This document shows positions 16,119 to 25,381 of a DNA stretch of 64,000 nt, piece by piece. The notes under the pieces were generated by a model, which was given only the letters and a program-made list of their open reading frames with translations, was not told where the DNA came from and ran no database searches. The first letter of the stretch is position 1; each line of letters starts with the position of its first letter. The translations under genes were made by a program, and so were the position numbers. The DNA comes from Opitutia bacterium (lineage in GTDB: Bacteria > Verrucomicrobiota > Verrucomicrobiia > Opitutales > Opitutaceae): contig CANJCM010000009.1 in the NCBI GenBank assembly GCA_947472765.1, forward strand, positions 1 through 64,000. Reading direction: 5' to 3'.

Positions 16119-18542
16119 ATGATCGACTCCGTTTCCGAACTTCCCCCCATCCGCCCGGCCCCGGCCGCCGCCCGCCATCTGCCTTTCCTGCTGATCCTCT
16201 TCGTCGGCAGCGGATGCGCCGCGCTGATCTACGAGATCGTCTGGTTCCAGCTCCTCCAATTGGTGATCGGCTCCTCAGCCGTTTCGATGGCGGTGCTGCT
16301 GGGTACCTTCATGGGCGGCATGTGCCTCGGAAGCCTCGCCCTGCCCCGGTTGATCTCGGCCCGCCACCATCCGTTGCGCGTCTACGCCGTCCTCGAACTC
16401 GGGATCGCCCTCGCCGCGTTGATCGTCCTCCTCGCCGTGCCGGTCGTCGGCCGCTGGTACACCAGCCTGCTCGGCTACGGCATGCCGGGCCTGCTGCTGC
16501 GCGCCGTTCTCTGTGTAATCTGCCTGCTTCCGCCCACCGTGCTCATGGGCGCCACGCTTCCGGCCATCGCGCGCGGAGTCGAAACGACGCCGCGCGGGGT
16601 TTCGTGGTTGGGATATTTCTACGGCGGCAACACGGTCGGCGCCGTCGCGGGGTGCCTGCTCGCCGGATTCTATCTGCTCCGGCTCCACGATGTGGCGACC
16701 GCGACGTATACGGCGGTCGCCATCAATGCGGGCGTCGCACTCCTCGCCTTCGTCATCGCGCCGCGCGCTCCGTACGAGGCGCCCGCTCCCGCGGCACCGG
16801 TGGCGGCGGCGACCCATGGTTCGGGTCCGGTCCTGGTCTCGATCGCGCTCTCCGGCTTCTGCGCCCTCGCCGCCGAGGTGATTTGGGCGCGCAACCTCTC
16901 CCTGCTGCTCGGCGCGACGGTTTACACGTTCTCGATCATCCTCGCGGTTTTCCTCACCGGGCTCGGCCTCGGCAGCAGCATGGGCGCAAGCGTCGCCCGG
17001 CACATGCGGAACCCGCGGCTCGCCCTCGCTCTCTGCCAGATTCTCCAGGTCGCCGCCATCGCGTGGGCGGCTCACGCCATCGCGCTGTCGCTGCCCTTCT
17101 GGTCGATCAACGATCCGAAATACGCGGAAGTCTGGGCGAAGTTCCGGCTCGATTTGCTCCGCTGCCAGTTCGCGATCCTGCCGGCGGCGATCCTGTGGGG
17201 CGCCAGCTTTCCCCTCGCGCTCGCCAGTACGACGTTCGGCGGCAGTGACGCCGCCCGCAACGTCGGACGCGTCTACTCCGCCAATACGCTCGGCGCGATC
17301 GGGGGCGCCGTGCTTGCCAGCATGCTGCTCATCCCCGCCCTCGGCACGCAGCACGCCCAGGTTCTGCTGATTGTCGTTTCACTCGTCAGTGCGCTGCTCG
17401 TCTACCGGCCCCGCGGCCGGTATGGTCCGCTGTGGGCCGGCGGCGTGGTGATCATCACGCTGCTGGTCAGTCTCAAGCTGCCCGCGATCCCCTGGCAACT
17501 CGTCGCCTACGGGCGACAGATCAGCACCACCGACTACGCGGCCAAGGCGCTCTTTTTTGGCGAGGGCCGCAACTCCTCGGTCGCCGTTTCCGAGACGCCG
17601 GAGGGCGCCCGCTTCTTCCACGTCGCCGGCAAGACCGAGGCCTCGAGTCTCGAGAAGGACATGCGACTCCAGCGGATGCTCGGCCACATTCCCGCGCTGA
17701 TGCATCCGAATCCCCGCTCCGTCCTGATTGTCGGTTGCGGCGCCGGCGTTACGGCCGGCACGTTCATCGTCCACCCGTCGATCGAACGAATCGTGATCTG
17801 CGACATCGAGCCGCTGATCCCTCGCGTCGTCGCCGAGTTCTTCAGTCGGGAAAACTACGACGTCCTCCGCAGCCCGCGGGTCGAGGTGGTCTACGACGAC
17901 GCCCGTCACTTCATCGCCACGACGCAGGAGAAATTCGACATCATCACGTCGGATCCCATCCACCCATGGGTCAAGGGCTCGGCCGTCCTCTACTCCCAGG
18001 AGTACTTCGAGCTCTGTCGGTCGCGGCTCAACCCCGGCGGGTTCGTGACCCAGTGGGTGCCCCTCTATGAATCGGACCGGGCCGTGGTGCAGAGCGAGAT
18101 CGCGACGTTCTTCTCGGTGTTTCCCGAGGGCACCATCTGGGGCAACGACGACGAGGGCTACGGCTACGACACCGTCATGCTCGGCCAGGCCGCGCCGCTC
18201 GCGGTCGATCTGGCGGCGCTTCAGGATCGATTGAAGCGTCCCGACCACGCCCGCGTCGTGCAATCGCTCAACCCGCTCGCGCTCGGAAGTCCGCTCCAGT
18301 TGCTCTCCACCTATGCCGGGCGCTACGCCGACCTCCGCGGATGGTTGGCAAAGGCCGAGATCAACCGGGACCGGAATCTGCGGCTCCAATATCTCGCCGG
18401 GCTCCAGCTCGATTCCAACGCCGGTTCGGAATCCTACGACGAGATGCTCCAGTACCGGGTCTTCCCGGCGGACATTTTTAGCGGGCCCGCCAGCCAGCTC
18501 GAAACCCTGCGGCAGCGCATGGACAGTAAGCGGCGGAATTAG
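16119..18542 (+). CDS. Polytopic membrane protein fused to a spermidine synthase-like domain
   Basis: An 807-residue fusion. The N-terminal ~500 residues have about a dozen hydrophobic segments arranged in two similar halves (LIYEIVWFQLLQLVIGSS and LAAEVIWARNLSLLLGAT begin each half). The C-terminal part is a soluble class I methyltransferase fold of the spermidine synthase type: VLIVGCGAGVTAGTFIV, then VICDIEPLI, then DDARHFIATTQEKFDIITSD with PIHPW. The family is widespread but its substrate is unknown; the polyamine name is by fold only. The ATG at 16119 starts just before the first membrane segment. An earlier ATG at 15939 gives a Pro/Arg-rich extension that looks non-coding. Confidence 0.85.
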   Translation: MIDSVSELPPIRPAPAAARHLPFLLILFVGSGCAALIYEIVWFQLLQLVIGSSAVSMAVLLGTFMGGMCLGSLALPRLISARHHPLRVYAVLELGIALAALIVLLAVPVVGRWYTSLLGYGMPGLLLRAVLCVICLLPPTVLMGATLPAIARGVETTPRGVSWLGYFYGGNTVGAVAGCLLAGFYLLRLHDVATATYTAVAINAGVALLAFVIAPRAPYEAPAPAAPVAAATHGSGPVLVSIALSGFCALAAEVIWARNLSLLLGATVYTFSIILAVFLTGLGLGSSMGASVARHMRNPRLALALCQILQVAAIAWAAHAIALSLPFWSINDPKYAEVWAKFRLDLLRCQFAILPAAILWGASFPLALASTTFGGSDAARNVGRVYSANTLGAIGGAVLASMLLIPALGTQHAQVLLIVVSLVSALLVYRPRGRYGPLWAGGVVIITLLVSLKLPAIPWQLVAYGRQISTTDYAAKALFFGEGRNSSVAVSETPEGARFFHVAGKTEASSLEKDMRLQRMLGHIPALMHPNPRSVLIVGCGAGVTAGTFIVHPSIERIVICDIEPLIPRVVAEFFSRENYDVLRSPRVEVVYDDARHFIATTQEKFDIITSDPIHPWVKGSAVLYSQEYFELCRSRLNPGGFVTQWVPLYESDRAVVQSEIATFFSVFPEGTIWGNDDEGYGYDTVMLGQAAPLAVDLAALQDRLKRPDHARVVQSLNPLALGSPLQLLSTYAGRYADLRGWLAKAEINRDRNLRLQYLAGLQLDSNAGSESYDEMLQYRVFPADIFSGPASQLETLRQRMDSKRRN

Positions 18543-18629
18543 GCGGTTGAACCCCGAAGGCTCGACGCCTGAGCCAAAACCACTCAGTCGGCCGGCCATT
18601 CCCGACGGCGAGGACGAACACCCTAAGCT

Positions 18630-18654
18630 GTAGGGCTGCCGCTCGTCGGCAGGC
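18630..18654 (-). repeat. REP-like palindrome, family 1 (inverted copy)
   Basis: On the minus strand it reads GC, stem CTGCCG, loop ACGAG, stem CGGCAG, CCCTAC. It faces the plus-oriented copy at 18676 across 21 bp, giving an inverted pair between two convergent genes. Confidence 0.65.
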
Positions 18655-18675
18655 AGCTTACTTCCATCATACAGC

Positions 18676-18701
18676 GGCCCGGCGGCGAGCGCCGGCCCTA
18701 C
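18676..18701 (+). repeat. REP-like palindrome, family 1
   Basis: The sequence GGC, stem CCGGCG, loop GCGAG, stem CGCCGG, then CCCTAC. It is partner of the inverted copy at 18630-18654, between the convergent spermidine synthase-like and dGTPase genes. Confidence 0.7.
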
Positions 18702-18734
18702 AATCAACTGCATGAATCCGGGCTCACGCCGATC

Positions 18735-20003
18735 TCAGCTCAGATCTCGGATGCTGCCGAACTCGGGATTGAACAGCCGCTGATACGTTCGGACGATCAT
18801 CCCGTCTGTCAGCCCGGCCAGCCAGTCGCAGATCTGGCGCGCCTTGCCGGCTTCCGTCGTCTCCGCCGCAATCAAACGTCCGATCCGCGGAGGCAAAATG
18901 TGGATTACCCGGGTCCCCTTCTCGACGTAGTTGCGCCACGCCGATTCCCACAGATCGAAGAGCACGCGCCGCGCCTTGTGCTCCATCTGCTGCAGTTGCG
19001 GGCTCTCGAAGATGATGTCGTTGGCCATCTGCTTGTAGAAGCTCGCCTCCCGCTCCGCCGCCGGCGCCACCACGAGTTCGAAGCGATAACGATTCGAGCG
19101 CTTCGACATGAAGTTGGACCGTTCCTTCAACCGGCACGCCGTGATGAACGCCCCGATTTTCTGGCTGAACTCGGCCTCGAGCCGATCGCCGCGAATCGCC
19201 GTGAGCAACTGATCGAGCCAGCGCTGCCGCTCGGGATCGATGGGCTGCCCCGCGGCCCACGCCTCAATCCGCTCAATCGTGAGGAAGCCCGCCGTCACGC
19301 CATCGATGATGTCGTTGAGCGAGTAGGCCGCATCGTCGGCCCAATCCATGATCTGGCACTCGACGCTCTTGAAGCCATTCAACTTCTCCCCGGCGTGCCA
19401 CTCGTCGGGAATCGCCGCCTGGCCGAGTACGAACGCCCGGTGGCGCTCCTGCGGATCGTAGAGAAAATGATTCCGCGGCGGCGCCGGGAATTCCCGGAAG
19501 AGCTTCTTGTACTTCAACACGCCATCGAGCAACGCCCGCGTCGGCGCCATCCCGCGCACGCCCTGCTCGCTCTGGTACAGCGTCTCCGTCAACAGGTGCA
19601 GCGTCTGCGCGTTGCCTTCGAATCCGCCCCAGGGCGTCATGAGTTCCTGCAGGGTGCGCTCGCCGGAGTGGCCAAACGGCGGATGTCCGAGATCGTGCGC
19701 GAGACAGACGGCCTCGACGAGATCGGCGTCGAGGTGGAAGTCCTTATCCAGCGGCTCACCGCGCGCCAGCAGGTACACACAGATCGATCGTCCGATCTGG
19801 GCGACCTCCATCGAGTGCGTGAGCCGGGTGCGGTAGAAGTCGTACTCGCCCGAGAGAAAGACCTGGGTCTTCGACTGCAGCTTCCGGAAGGCATGCGCGT
19901 GAATGATCCGATCGCGATCCATCTGGAACGCCGTCCGGTAGTCGCGCTTGCGGCTGCCGCCGAGCGACTCGCTGTCGAAGGCCGTGTAGAACCGGTTGGA
20001 CAT
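18735..20003 (-). CDS. dgt: Deoxyguanosinetriphosphate triphosphohydrolase-like HD protein
   Basis: An HD-domain dNTP triphosphohydrolase, which cleaves dGTP or other dNTPs to nucleoside and tripolyphosphate. The metal site is intact: RTRLTHSMEVAQIGRSI (first His), CLAHDLGHPPFGHSGE (HD pair) and DWADDAAYSLND (last Asp). The N terminus has DYRTAFQMDRDRIIHAHAFR, typical of the family. The ATG at 20003 gives 422 residues and begins SNRFYTAFDSE. A longer reading to 20261 would run into the ogt gene and has no conservation I recognise. The divergent ogt starts 145 bp away. Confidence 0.92.
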   Translation of the reverse strand: MSNRFYTAFDSESLGGSRKRDYRTAFQMDRDRIIHAHAFRKLQSKTQVFLSGEYDFYRTRLTHSMEVAQIGRSICVYLLARGEPLDKDFHLDADLVEAVCLAHDLGHPPFGHSGERTLQELMTPWGGFEGNAQTLHLLTETLYQSEQGVRGMAPTRALLDGVLKYKKLFREFPAPPRNHFLYDPQERHRAFVLGQAAIPDEWHAGEKLNGFKSVECQIMDWADDAAYSLNDIIDGVTAGFLTIERIEAWAAGQPIDPERQRWLDQLLTAIRGDRLEAEFSQKIGAFITACRLKERSNFMSKRSNRYRFELVVAPAAEREASFYKQMANDIIFESPQLQQMEHKARRVLFDLWESAWRNYVEKGTRVIHILPPRIGRLIAAETTEAGKARQICDWLAGLTDGMIVRTYQRLFNPEFGSIRDLS

Positions 20004-20148
20004 GGGCTGGGCCGGCACAGGAAACGTTCGCTGCCGGTGACGCAACTCCGCATTGCCCAAGTCCACGGACCGATTCCTCCGCCCGGCGAGGAATTGCCTC
20101 GTCGGTGTCCGCGCCGGGGGATAAGCACAGGGGCAACGAATCGCTGCG

Positions 20149-20643
20149 ATGCCCCACGCCACGTTTCCCACCTCTCTTGGCACCTGCGCCATTGCCTGGG
20201 CCGATTCCGGTCTGACGCGTTTTCTGCTGCCAGATCCGGAGCGCCGCTCGGGCGGCGACACCGAAGCGGAGCCGCCGGACTGGGTCCGCGCGATCGTGAA
20301 CCGGGTGCAGCGTCACCTCGCCGGCGAATGGCAGGATTTCTCGGACGTGCGTTACGACTTCAAGCGCGTCGGGGAGTTCAACCACTCCGTCCTGCAGGCC
20401 ACGCTCAGCATCAAATGCGGCCAGACGGTCACATACGGCGAAATCGCCACGTCCCTCGGGCTCCCGGCCGCCGCCAGCCGGGCCATCGGGTCCGCCCTCG
20501 GCGCGAATCCGTGGCCGCTGCTCATTCCCTGCCACCGCGTGATCGCCGCCACCGGCAAGATGACCGGCTTCTCCGGACCCGGCGGCGTGTCCACCAAGGT
20601 GCGCCTGCTCGCGATCGAGGGCGCCCAACTCGTCACGGAGTGA
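20149..20643 (+). CDS. ogt: Methylated-DNA-[protein]-cysteine S-methyltransferase
   Basis: A suicide DNA repair protein that moves the alkyl group from O6-alkylguanine to its own Cys. The active site motif IPCHRVI is at about residue 128, followed by GFSGPGGVSTKVRLLAIEG. QTVTYGEIATSLGLPAAASR supplies the helix-turn-helix and arginine-finger region. The 164 residues fit the Ogt class without the Ada regulatory domain. The N-terminal ~50 residues are a reduced RNase H-like domain. Confidence 0.93.
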   Translation: MPHATFPTSLGTCAIAWADSGLTRFLLPDPERRSGGDTEAEPPDWVRAIVNRVQRHLAGEWQDFSDVRYDFKRVGEFNHSVLQATLSIKCGQTVTYGEIATSLGLPAAASRAIGSALGANPWPLLIPCHRVIAATGKMTGFSGPGGVSTKVRLLAIEGAQLVTE

Positions 20644-20717
20644 GCGCGGCGGCCCGCACCATGGGCCGGCCATTCGAAGGTTTGTCTCGCGCCGAATCGT
20701 GAGTACGCTCGCGGCGG

Positions 20718-21758
20718 ATGAAACCTTCGTCGATGCGCGCGATTGCGAAGCTCCGGCCCGGTCCGGGTCTGGATCTCACCGAGGTGCCCGTGCCCACGCC
20801 GGGACCGAATGACGTCCTGATTAAGATCAAGAAGACGTCCATCTGCGGCACCGACGTCCACATCTACAACTGGGACGCGTGGGCGGAGAAGACGATCCAT
20901 ACTCCGATGGTGATCGGCCACGAGTTCGTCGGCGTGATCGCCGAAGTCGGATCCAACGTCCAAGGCTTCCAGCCGGGCGACCTCGTCGATGGCGAGGGCC
21001 ACATCGTCTGCGGTCGCTGCCGCAACTGCCTCGCCGGACGACGTCACCTCTGCAAGGACACCCGCGGGGTGGGCGTGAATCGTGACGGGGCGTTTGCCGA
21101 GTATCTCTGCCTGCCTGCGACGAACGCGGTTCACGTCGATCCGGCAATCTCCCTCGATGTGCTCTCCTGCTTCGATCCGCTCGGCAACGCCGTCCACACC
21201 GCCCTGCAATTCGATCTCGTCGGGGAAGATGTCTTGATCACTGGAGCCGGCCCGATCGGCTGCATGGCCGTCGCGATCGCCCGCCAGGCCGGCGCGCGCA
21301 AAGTCGTCGTGACCGACGTGAACCCCGACCGGCTCGCGCTCGCGAAGCGGATGGGCGCGACCCGCGTCGTCGATGTGACCAGGGAAAAGCTCCCCGACGT
21401 ACAGCAGGAACTCGGGATGAAGGAGGGTTTCGATGTCGGGCTCGAGATGTCCGGGCAGCCCGCCGCGCTCGCGGACATGATCGACAACATGTTTCACGGC
21501 GGCCGGATTGCCCTGCTCGGCATCATGCCGGGCAAGGCCGCCATCGACTGGAACAAGGTCGTCTTCAACATGCTCACGATCCGCGGCGTCTACGGCCGCG
21601 AGATGTACGAGACCTGGTACAAGATGACCGCACTGATCCAGAGCGGCCTCGATATTTCCCCGGTGATCACGCACCGGATGCCGTTCACCGATTTCCAACG
21701 CGGCTTTGATCTCATGCGTTCGGGCAAGAGCGGGAAGATCGTGTTGAATTGGGATTAG
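20718..21758 (+). CDS. tdh: L-threonine 3-dehydrogenase
   Basis: A zinc-dependent medium-chain dehydrogenase that oxidises threonine to 2-amino-3-oxobutyrate with NAD+. The catalytic zinc site has [12 protein letters not shown] and GHEFVGVI. The four-Cys structural zinc loop is [15 protein letters not shown]. The Rossmann motif is [18 protein letters not shown]. The C-terminal [14 protein letters not shown] is characteristic of Tdh. The 346 residues are standard. The kbl gene starts 23 bp after the stop, and its product takes the unstable ketone, so the two act as one glycine-forming route. Confidence 0.96.
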   Translation: MKPSSMRAIAKLRPGPGLDLTEVPVPTPGPNDVLIKIKKTSICGTDVHIYNWDAWAEKTIHTPMVIGHEFVGVIAEVGSNVQGFQPGDLVDGEGHIVCGRCRNCLAGRRHLCKDTRGVGVNRDGAFAEYLCLPATNAVHVDPAISLDVLSCFDPLGNAVHTALQFDLVGEDVLITGAGPIGCMAVAIARQAGARKVVVTDVNPDRLALAKRMGATRVVDVTREKLPDVQQELGMKEGFDVGLEMSGQPAALADMIDNMFHGGRIALLGIMPGKAAIDWNKVVFNMLTIRGVYGREMYETWYKMTALIQSGLDISPVITHRMPFTDFQRGFDLMRSGKSGKIVLNWD

Positions 21759-21781
21759 CTTCCACGCCGCCGGCCATTCCG

Positions 21782-22981
21782 ATGAACGAGGCCTATCGCC
21801 TTCATCTCACGCGGCGGCTCGGTGAAATCGAGTCCGCGGGACTCTACAAGCGGGAGCATCTCCTCACGACTGCGCAAGGCGCGCACGTCGGCGTCACCGG
21901 CCCGGCGGGCGGGCGGCAGGTGCTCAACTTCTGCGCGAACAACTACCTCGGCCTCGCCGCCGATCCGGAACTAATCCAGGCCGCCCACGCCGCCCTGGAT
22001 CGTTGGGGCTACGGGCTGTCGTCGGTCCGCTTCATCTGTGGCACGCAGGAAATCCACCGCGAACTTGAGGAGCGGCTCAGCGCCTTCCTCGGGACCGAGG
22101 ACACGATCCTCTACTCGTCGTGCTTCGATGCCAACGGCGGCGTGTTCGAGACGCTCCTCGGCCCGGAGGACGCCGTCATCAGCGACGAACTCAACCACGC
22201 CTCGATCATCGACGGGATCCGATTGTGCAAGGCGCAGCGCTATCGCTACCGGAACTGCGACATCGCCGACTTGGAAGCGCAGCTCCGCGCCGCGGACATC
22301 GCGGGAGCGCGGTTCAAACTGATCGTCACTGACGGCGTCTTCTCGATGGACGGCATAATCGCGCCGCTCCGCGAGATCTGCTCCGTCGCCGAGCGGTTTG
22401 GCGCGCTGGTCATGGTCGACGACAGTCACGCCGTCGGTTTCCTCGGTGCCCACGGGCGCGGCACGCCGGAACTTTGCGGCGTCGAAGCGAAGATCGATCT
22501 CTTCAGTGGCACGCTCGGCAAGGCGCTCGGCGGCGCCAGCGGCGGTTACCTGAGCGGACGGCAGCCTTTGATTGACCTGCTCCGGCAGCGGTCACGGCCC
22601 TATCTGTTCTCGAACTCACTGGCACCGGTGATCGCCGCGACGTCACTCGCGGCCCTCGACCTCGTCGAACGGTCCGACGCCCGTCGCACGCGTCTGCGCG
22701 AGAACACGCAGGCTTTCCGCGCGGGACTCGCTGCGGCCGGTCTGAAGTTGAAACCCGGCGAGCATCCGATCGTTCCCGTGATGCTCGGAGAGGCGAAGAT
22801 CGCGCAGCAGTTCGCGGCCCGCATGTTGGAGCGAGGCGTCTACGTCGTCGGATTTTTTCATCCCGTCGTGCCGGTGGGGGCCGCGCGGATTCGCGCGCAG
22901 GTGAGTGCGGCGCATGAGCCGGCGGATTTGAGGTTTGCCATTCAGGCCTTCGCCGACGTCAAACGGGAGCTCGCCCTCTAA
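21782..22981 (+). CDS. kbl: 2-amino-3-ketobutyrate CoA ligase
   Basis: A PLP-dependent alpha-oxoamine synthase that splits 2-amino-3-oxobutyrate with CoA to glycine and acetyl-CoA. The motifs are [45 protein letters not shown] and [18 protein letters not shown], in which the Lys of TLGKALGG binds PLP. The 399 residues are normal. I chose the ATG at 21782 because an upstream in-frame start at 21749 overlaps tdh. It follows tdh directly. Confidence 0.95.
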   Translation: MNEAYRLHLTRRLGEIESAGLYKREHLLTTAQGAHVGVTGPAGGRQVLNFCANNYLGLAADPELIQAAHAALDRWGYGLSSVRFICGTQEIHRELEERLSAFLGTEDTILYSSCFDANGGVFETLLGPEDAVISDELNHASIIDGIRLCKAQRYRYRNCDIADLEAQLRAADIAGARFKLIVTDGVFSMDGIIAPLREICSVAERFGALVMVDDSHAVGFLGAHGRGTPELCGVEAKIDLFSGTLGKALGGASGGYLSGRQPLIDLLRQRSRPYLFSNSLAPVIAATSLAALDLVERSDARRTRLRENTQAFRAGLAAAGLKLKPGEHPIVPVMLGEAKIAQQFAARMLERGVYVVGFFHPVVPVGAARIRAQVSAAHEPADLRFAIQAFADVKRELAL

Positions 22982-22982
22982 C

Positions 22983-23432
22983 ATGCCCATTCCTCTCCCC
23001 GCCCCCACCGTCCGATTGCTCGAAAAAGTGGCGAAGGAGATTTCGGCCTCCGCCTATGCTCCGTACTCGGGGTTTCGCGTGGGCAGCGCCGTACTCGGGG
23101 CCTCGGGAAAAATTTACGCGGGCTGCAACGTCGAGAACGCCTCGTACAGCCTGTGTCACTGCGCGGAACGGACGGCGATCGTGTCCGCCGTGGCCGCCGG
23201 CGAGCGCAAGTTCCAAGCCGTGGTCGTCTACACGCCCACGCCCGCACCGACCGCGCCATGCGGCGCGTGCCGGCAGGTGATCCACGAGTTTGCGCCCGAT
23301 GCCATTATCCTGAGCGTCTGCGATTCCGCCGCGCGGCTCGAAACCACCCTGCCCGCCCTGCTGACCCACGCCTTCGGGCCGAAGGATCTCAAGGCGCAGC
23401 CGACTGCGAGCAAAGCGCCCGGAAAGCGCTGA
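22983..23432 (+). CDS. cdd: Cytidine deaminase
   Basis: A zinc-dependent deaminase that converts cytidine or deoxycytidine to the uridine form in pyrimidine salvage. Zinc and catalytic motifs are HCAERTAIVSA (Cys and Glu) and PCGACRQVIHEF (two Cys). YAPYSGFRVGSAVL and GCNVENASYSLC are the other family blocks. The 149 residues are close to the homotetrameric class, with a short basic tail. The start codon follows the kbl stop by 1 bp, so it likely shares the tdh-kbl transcript. Confidence 0.95.
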   Translation: MPIPLPAPTVRLLEKVAKEISASAYAPYSGFRVGSAVLGASGKIYAGCNVENASYSLCHCAERTAIVSAVAAGERKFQAVVVYTPTPAPTAPCGACRQVIHEFAPDAIILSVCDSAARLETTLPALLTHAFGPKDLKAQPTASKAPGKR

Positions 23433-23482
23433 GCAGAATCAACCCGCCGACCGATTCCCCGGTGGCGATGAATTCGATCCGT

Positions 23483-23500
23483 CCGCCCGTGGGCGGGCGG
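23483..23500. terminator. Hairpin between convergent cdd and hisS
   Basis: A 7-bp perfect stem, ccgcccg (23483-23489) with cgggcgg (23494-23500) around tggg. It ends 3 bp from the hisS stop and sits between two converging genes. There is no U-run on either side, so a factor-independent role is doubtful. Confidence 0.4.
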
Positions 23501-23503
23501 CGC

Positions 23504-24841
23504 TCAGGCCCCCGTGAGGAAGTCGCGCACGGCCGCGGCAACTTCGTTCCGGGGAACTTCGACTTCTGAACGCGCGGTGAGGTCCCGCAGCTTGACGACC
23601 CCGCGGGCGAGTTCGTCGCTCCCGTAAATGAGGGCGACCTTGGCGCCGGATTCCGCCGCGACCTTGAACTGTTTGCCGAACGCCAGATCCTTCATCGGAT
23701 AATCGACCCGGAAGCCGGCGGCGCGCAGGGCATGAATGTCGCCAAACGCAGCCAGCCGTTCGGCTTCGCCGCCGATGACGCAGTACACCTCGGGACCGGC
23801 CACAAACTTGGGCGTGAGCCCGCGCTGCTCGAGCAGCAGGGCAAAGGTCATGTCGCCGATCGCGAAGCCCACCGCCGGCAGCGCCGGTCCGCCGAGCTTT
23901 TCCACGAGATCATCGTAGCGGCCCCCACCCGCGAGGGCCCGCAGTTCGCCCTTTCGATCAAAGGCCTCGAACACGAAGCCCGTGTAATAGGCCAGGCCGC
24001 GCACCACCCCGAAGTCCACCGTGACGAATTTCGTCAGGCCCATCGCCTCGATCGCGCCGAGCAGCTTGCGCCAGTCCGCGAGCCGCGCGCGCATGCTGCC
24101 GGCCGCCGCCGAACCGTTCGCCCCGCTCTCGACTTCGGCCAGGACGCGCTCGATGGCTTCGAGGCTGTTGATTTTGAGGAACGCGAGAATCCGCGCCTTG
24201 TGGGATTCCTCGAGCGGACCGAATTGCTCGGCGTAGGGCTTGAAGGCCTCGTCTCCATATTTCTCGTACCGATCAACCGCACCCAGCACGCCGCGGATGC
24301 GCGCTTCATCCAGTCCCAGCGCCGCGAGAAAGTAGAACCAGAGATTGCGATCGCTCAGCCGGACGTGGAAGTCCTGCTCCGTCAGGCCGAACGAGGAGAA
24401 ACACTGGATGAGCAGCGCGATGAGTTCGATCTCCGCTTCCGGACCCGGTTCGCCGAAGATGTCGGCGTTGAACTGGTGAAAGCAGCGGCCGCGACCCTTC
24501 TGCATCCGCTCGTAGCGATAAAATTCCCCGATACTGAACCACTTGATCGGCCGCTTCAGTGCGCTGGCTTTCGCGCCGACCAGCCGGCAGACCGTCGGCG
24601 TCATCTCGGGACGCAGCGCCACCTGGCGGCCGCCCTTGTCGGTGAAGCTGAAGAGCTGACCCTCGATCTCCGGCCCGGACTTGGCGGTGTAGAGCTCGAG
24701 CGGCTCAAGCACCGGCGCATCGTACTCCGCGAAACCGAACGTGTTGGCTGACTGCCGCCAGAGTCGGAAAATATGATTACGCCGGACGAGGTCCTCGGGA
24801 TAGAACTCGCGGAAGCCGGGCAGGGTCTGGAACGTGGCCAT
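23504..24841 (-). CDS. hisS: Histidyl-tRNA synthetase
   Basis: A class II aminoacyl-tRNA synthetase charging tRNA-His. Motif 2 is GEFYRYERMQKGRGRCFHQF, read as the FRYE/RxxxFHQ pair. The histidine-specific sequences are LAYYTGFVFEAF and LAGGGRYDDLVE. The C-terminal ~90 residues form the anticodon-binding domain (FGKQFKVAAESGAKVALIYG). The 445 residues are normal. It starts at the ATG at 24841, about 95 bp from the HU-like gene stop, with a strong terminator between them. Confidence 0.95.
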   Translation of the reverse strand: MATFQTLPGFREFYPEDLVRRNHIFRLWRQSANTFGFAEYDAPVLEPLELYTAKSGPEIEGQLFSFTDKGGRQVALRPEMTPTVCRLVGAKASALKRPIKWFSIGEFYRYERMQKGRGRCFHQFNADIFGEPGPEAEIELIALLIQCFSSFGLTEQDFHVRLSDRNLWFYFLAALGLDEARIRGVLGAVDRYEKYGDEAFKPYAEQFGPLEESHKARILAFLKINSLEAIERVLAEVESGANGSAAAGSMRARLADWRKLLGAIEAMGLTKFVTVDFGVVRGLAYYTGFVFEAFDRKGELRALAGGGRYDDLVEKLGGPALPAVGFAIGDMTFALLLEQRGLTPKFVAGPEVYCVIGGEAERLAAFGDIHALRAAGFRVDYPMKDLAFGKQFKVAAESGAKVALIYGSDELARGVVKLRDLTARSEVEVPRNEVAAAVRDFLTGA

Positions 24842-24885
24842 GGAAGGCCCAAATCGTGGGGTTGGGCCCAGCGCCAGCGCGACCC

Positions 24886-24917
24886 AAAAAACTAGGCCTC
24901 GGCCGCTCCCCCGAGGC
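24886..24917 (-). terminator. Rho-independent terminator of the HU-like gene
   Basis: On the minus strand a 7-bp stem, gcctcgg (24911-24917 read back) with ccgaggc (24896-24902), is followed by ctagTTTTTT (24886-24895). It lies 20 bp past the stop of the HU-like gene and before hisS. Confidence 0.8.
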
Positions 24918-24937
24918 AGTGGCCGAGCGCGGGTGCC

Positions 24938-25258
24938 TTACACCGGGGGCGAGATCAGCTTCGCGAGATCGAGCTTCTTGAGCTGCTGCTTGAGAATCTT
25001 GCCCGACTTGAACTTAACGACGGCGCGCTGCGGGATGATGACCTCGGCCTCAGGCTTGTTGGGATTGCGGCCAATGCGTTGCTTGCGCACCTGGACCTCC
25101 AACACGCCGAAGTTTCTGAGTTCCACATTCCTTCCGTTGGCCAACGCCTTCTGGATGATGTCCAACGTTTGTTGCACCGTATCGACGATCTGTTTTTGCG
25201 GGAAGCCGGACTTCCGGTAGATCTCCAGCACGATTTCACGTTTGGTGAGGTTCGACAT
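24938..25258 (-). CDS. HU/IHF-type DNA-binding protein
   Basis: A nucleoid protein of the HU/IHF family, 106 residues, that bends DNA as a dimer. MSNLTKREIVLEIYRKSG and the helix QKQIVDTVQQTLDIIQKAL form the dimer core. VELRNFGVLEVQVRKQRIGR is the saddle strand leading to the RNPNKPE tip, whose Pro intercalates between bases. PQRAVVKFKSGKILKQQLK closes the family pattern. The ELRNFGVLEV form is closer to IHF than to HU. A clear terminator follows the gene. Confidence 0.93.
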   Translation of the reverse strand: MSNLTKREIVLEIYRKSGFPQKQIVDTVQQTLDIIQKALANGRNVELRNFGVLEVQVRKQRIGRNPNKPEAEVIIPQRAVVKFKSGKILKQQLKKLDLAKLISPPV

Positions 25259-25381
25259 GGGGTTCCTTTCGCTGAGTTACGTTGGTTCTAAACCGGCTAA
25301 ATTATTTGCGGCCTTCTAATTGCGTCAACCCTTATGACCATTTTGTGTCTGGGTCGTTCCACTGTCCGTACCATCCGACTT

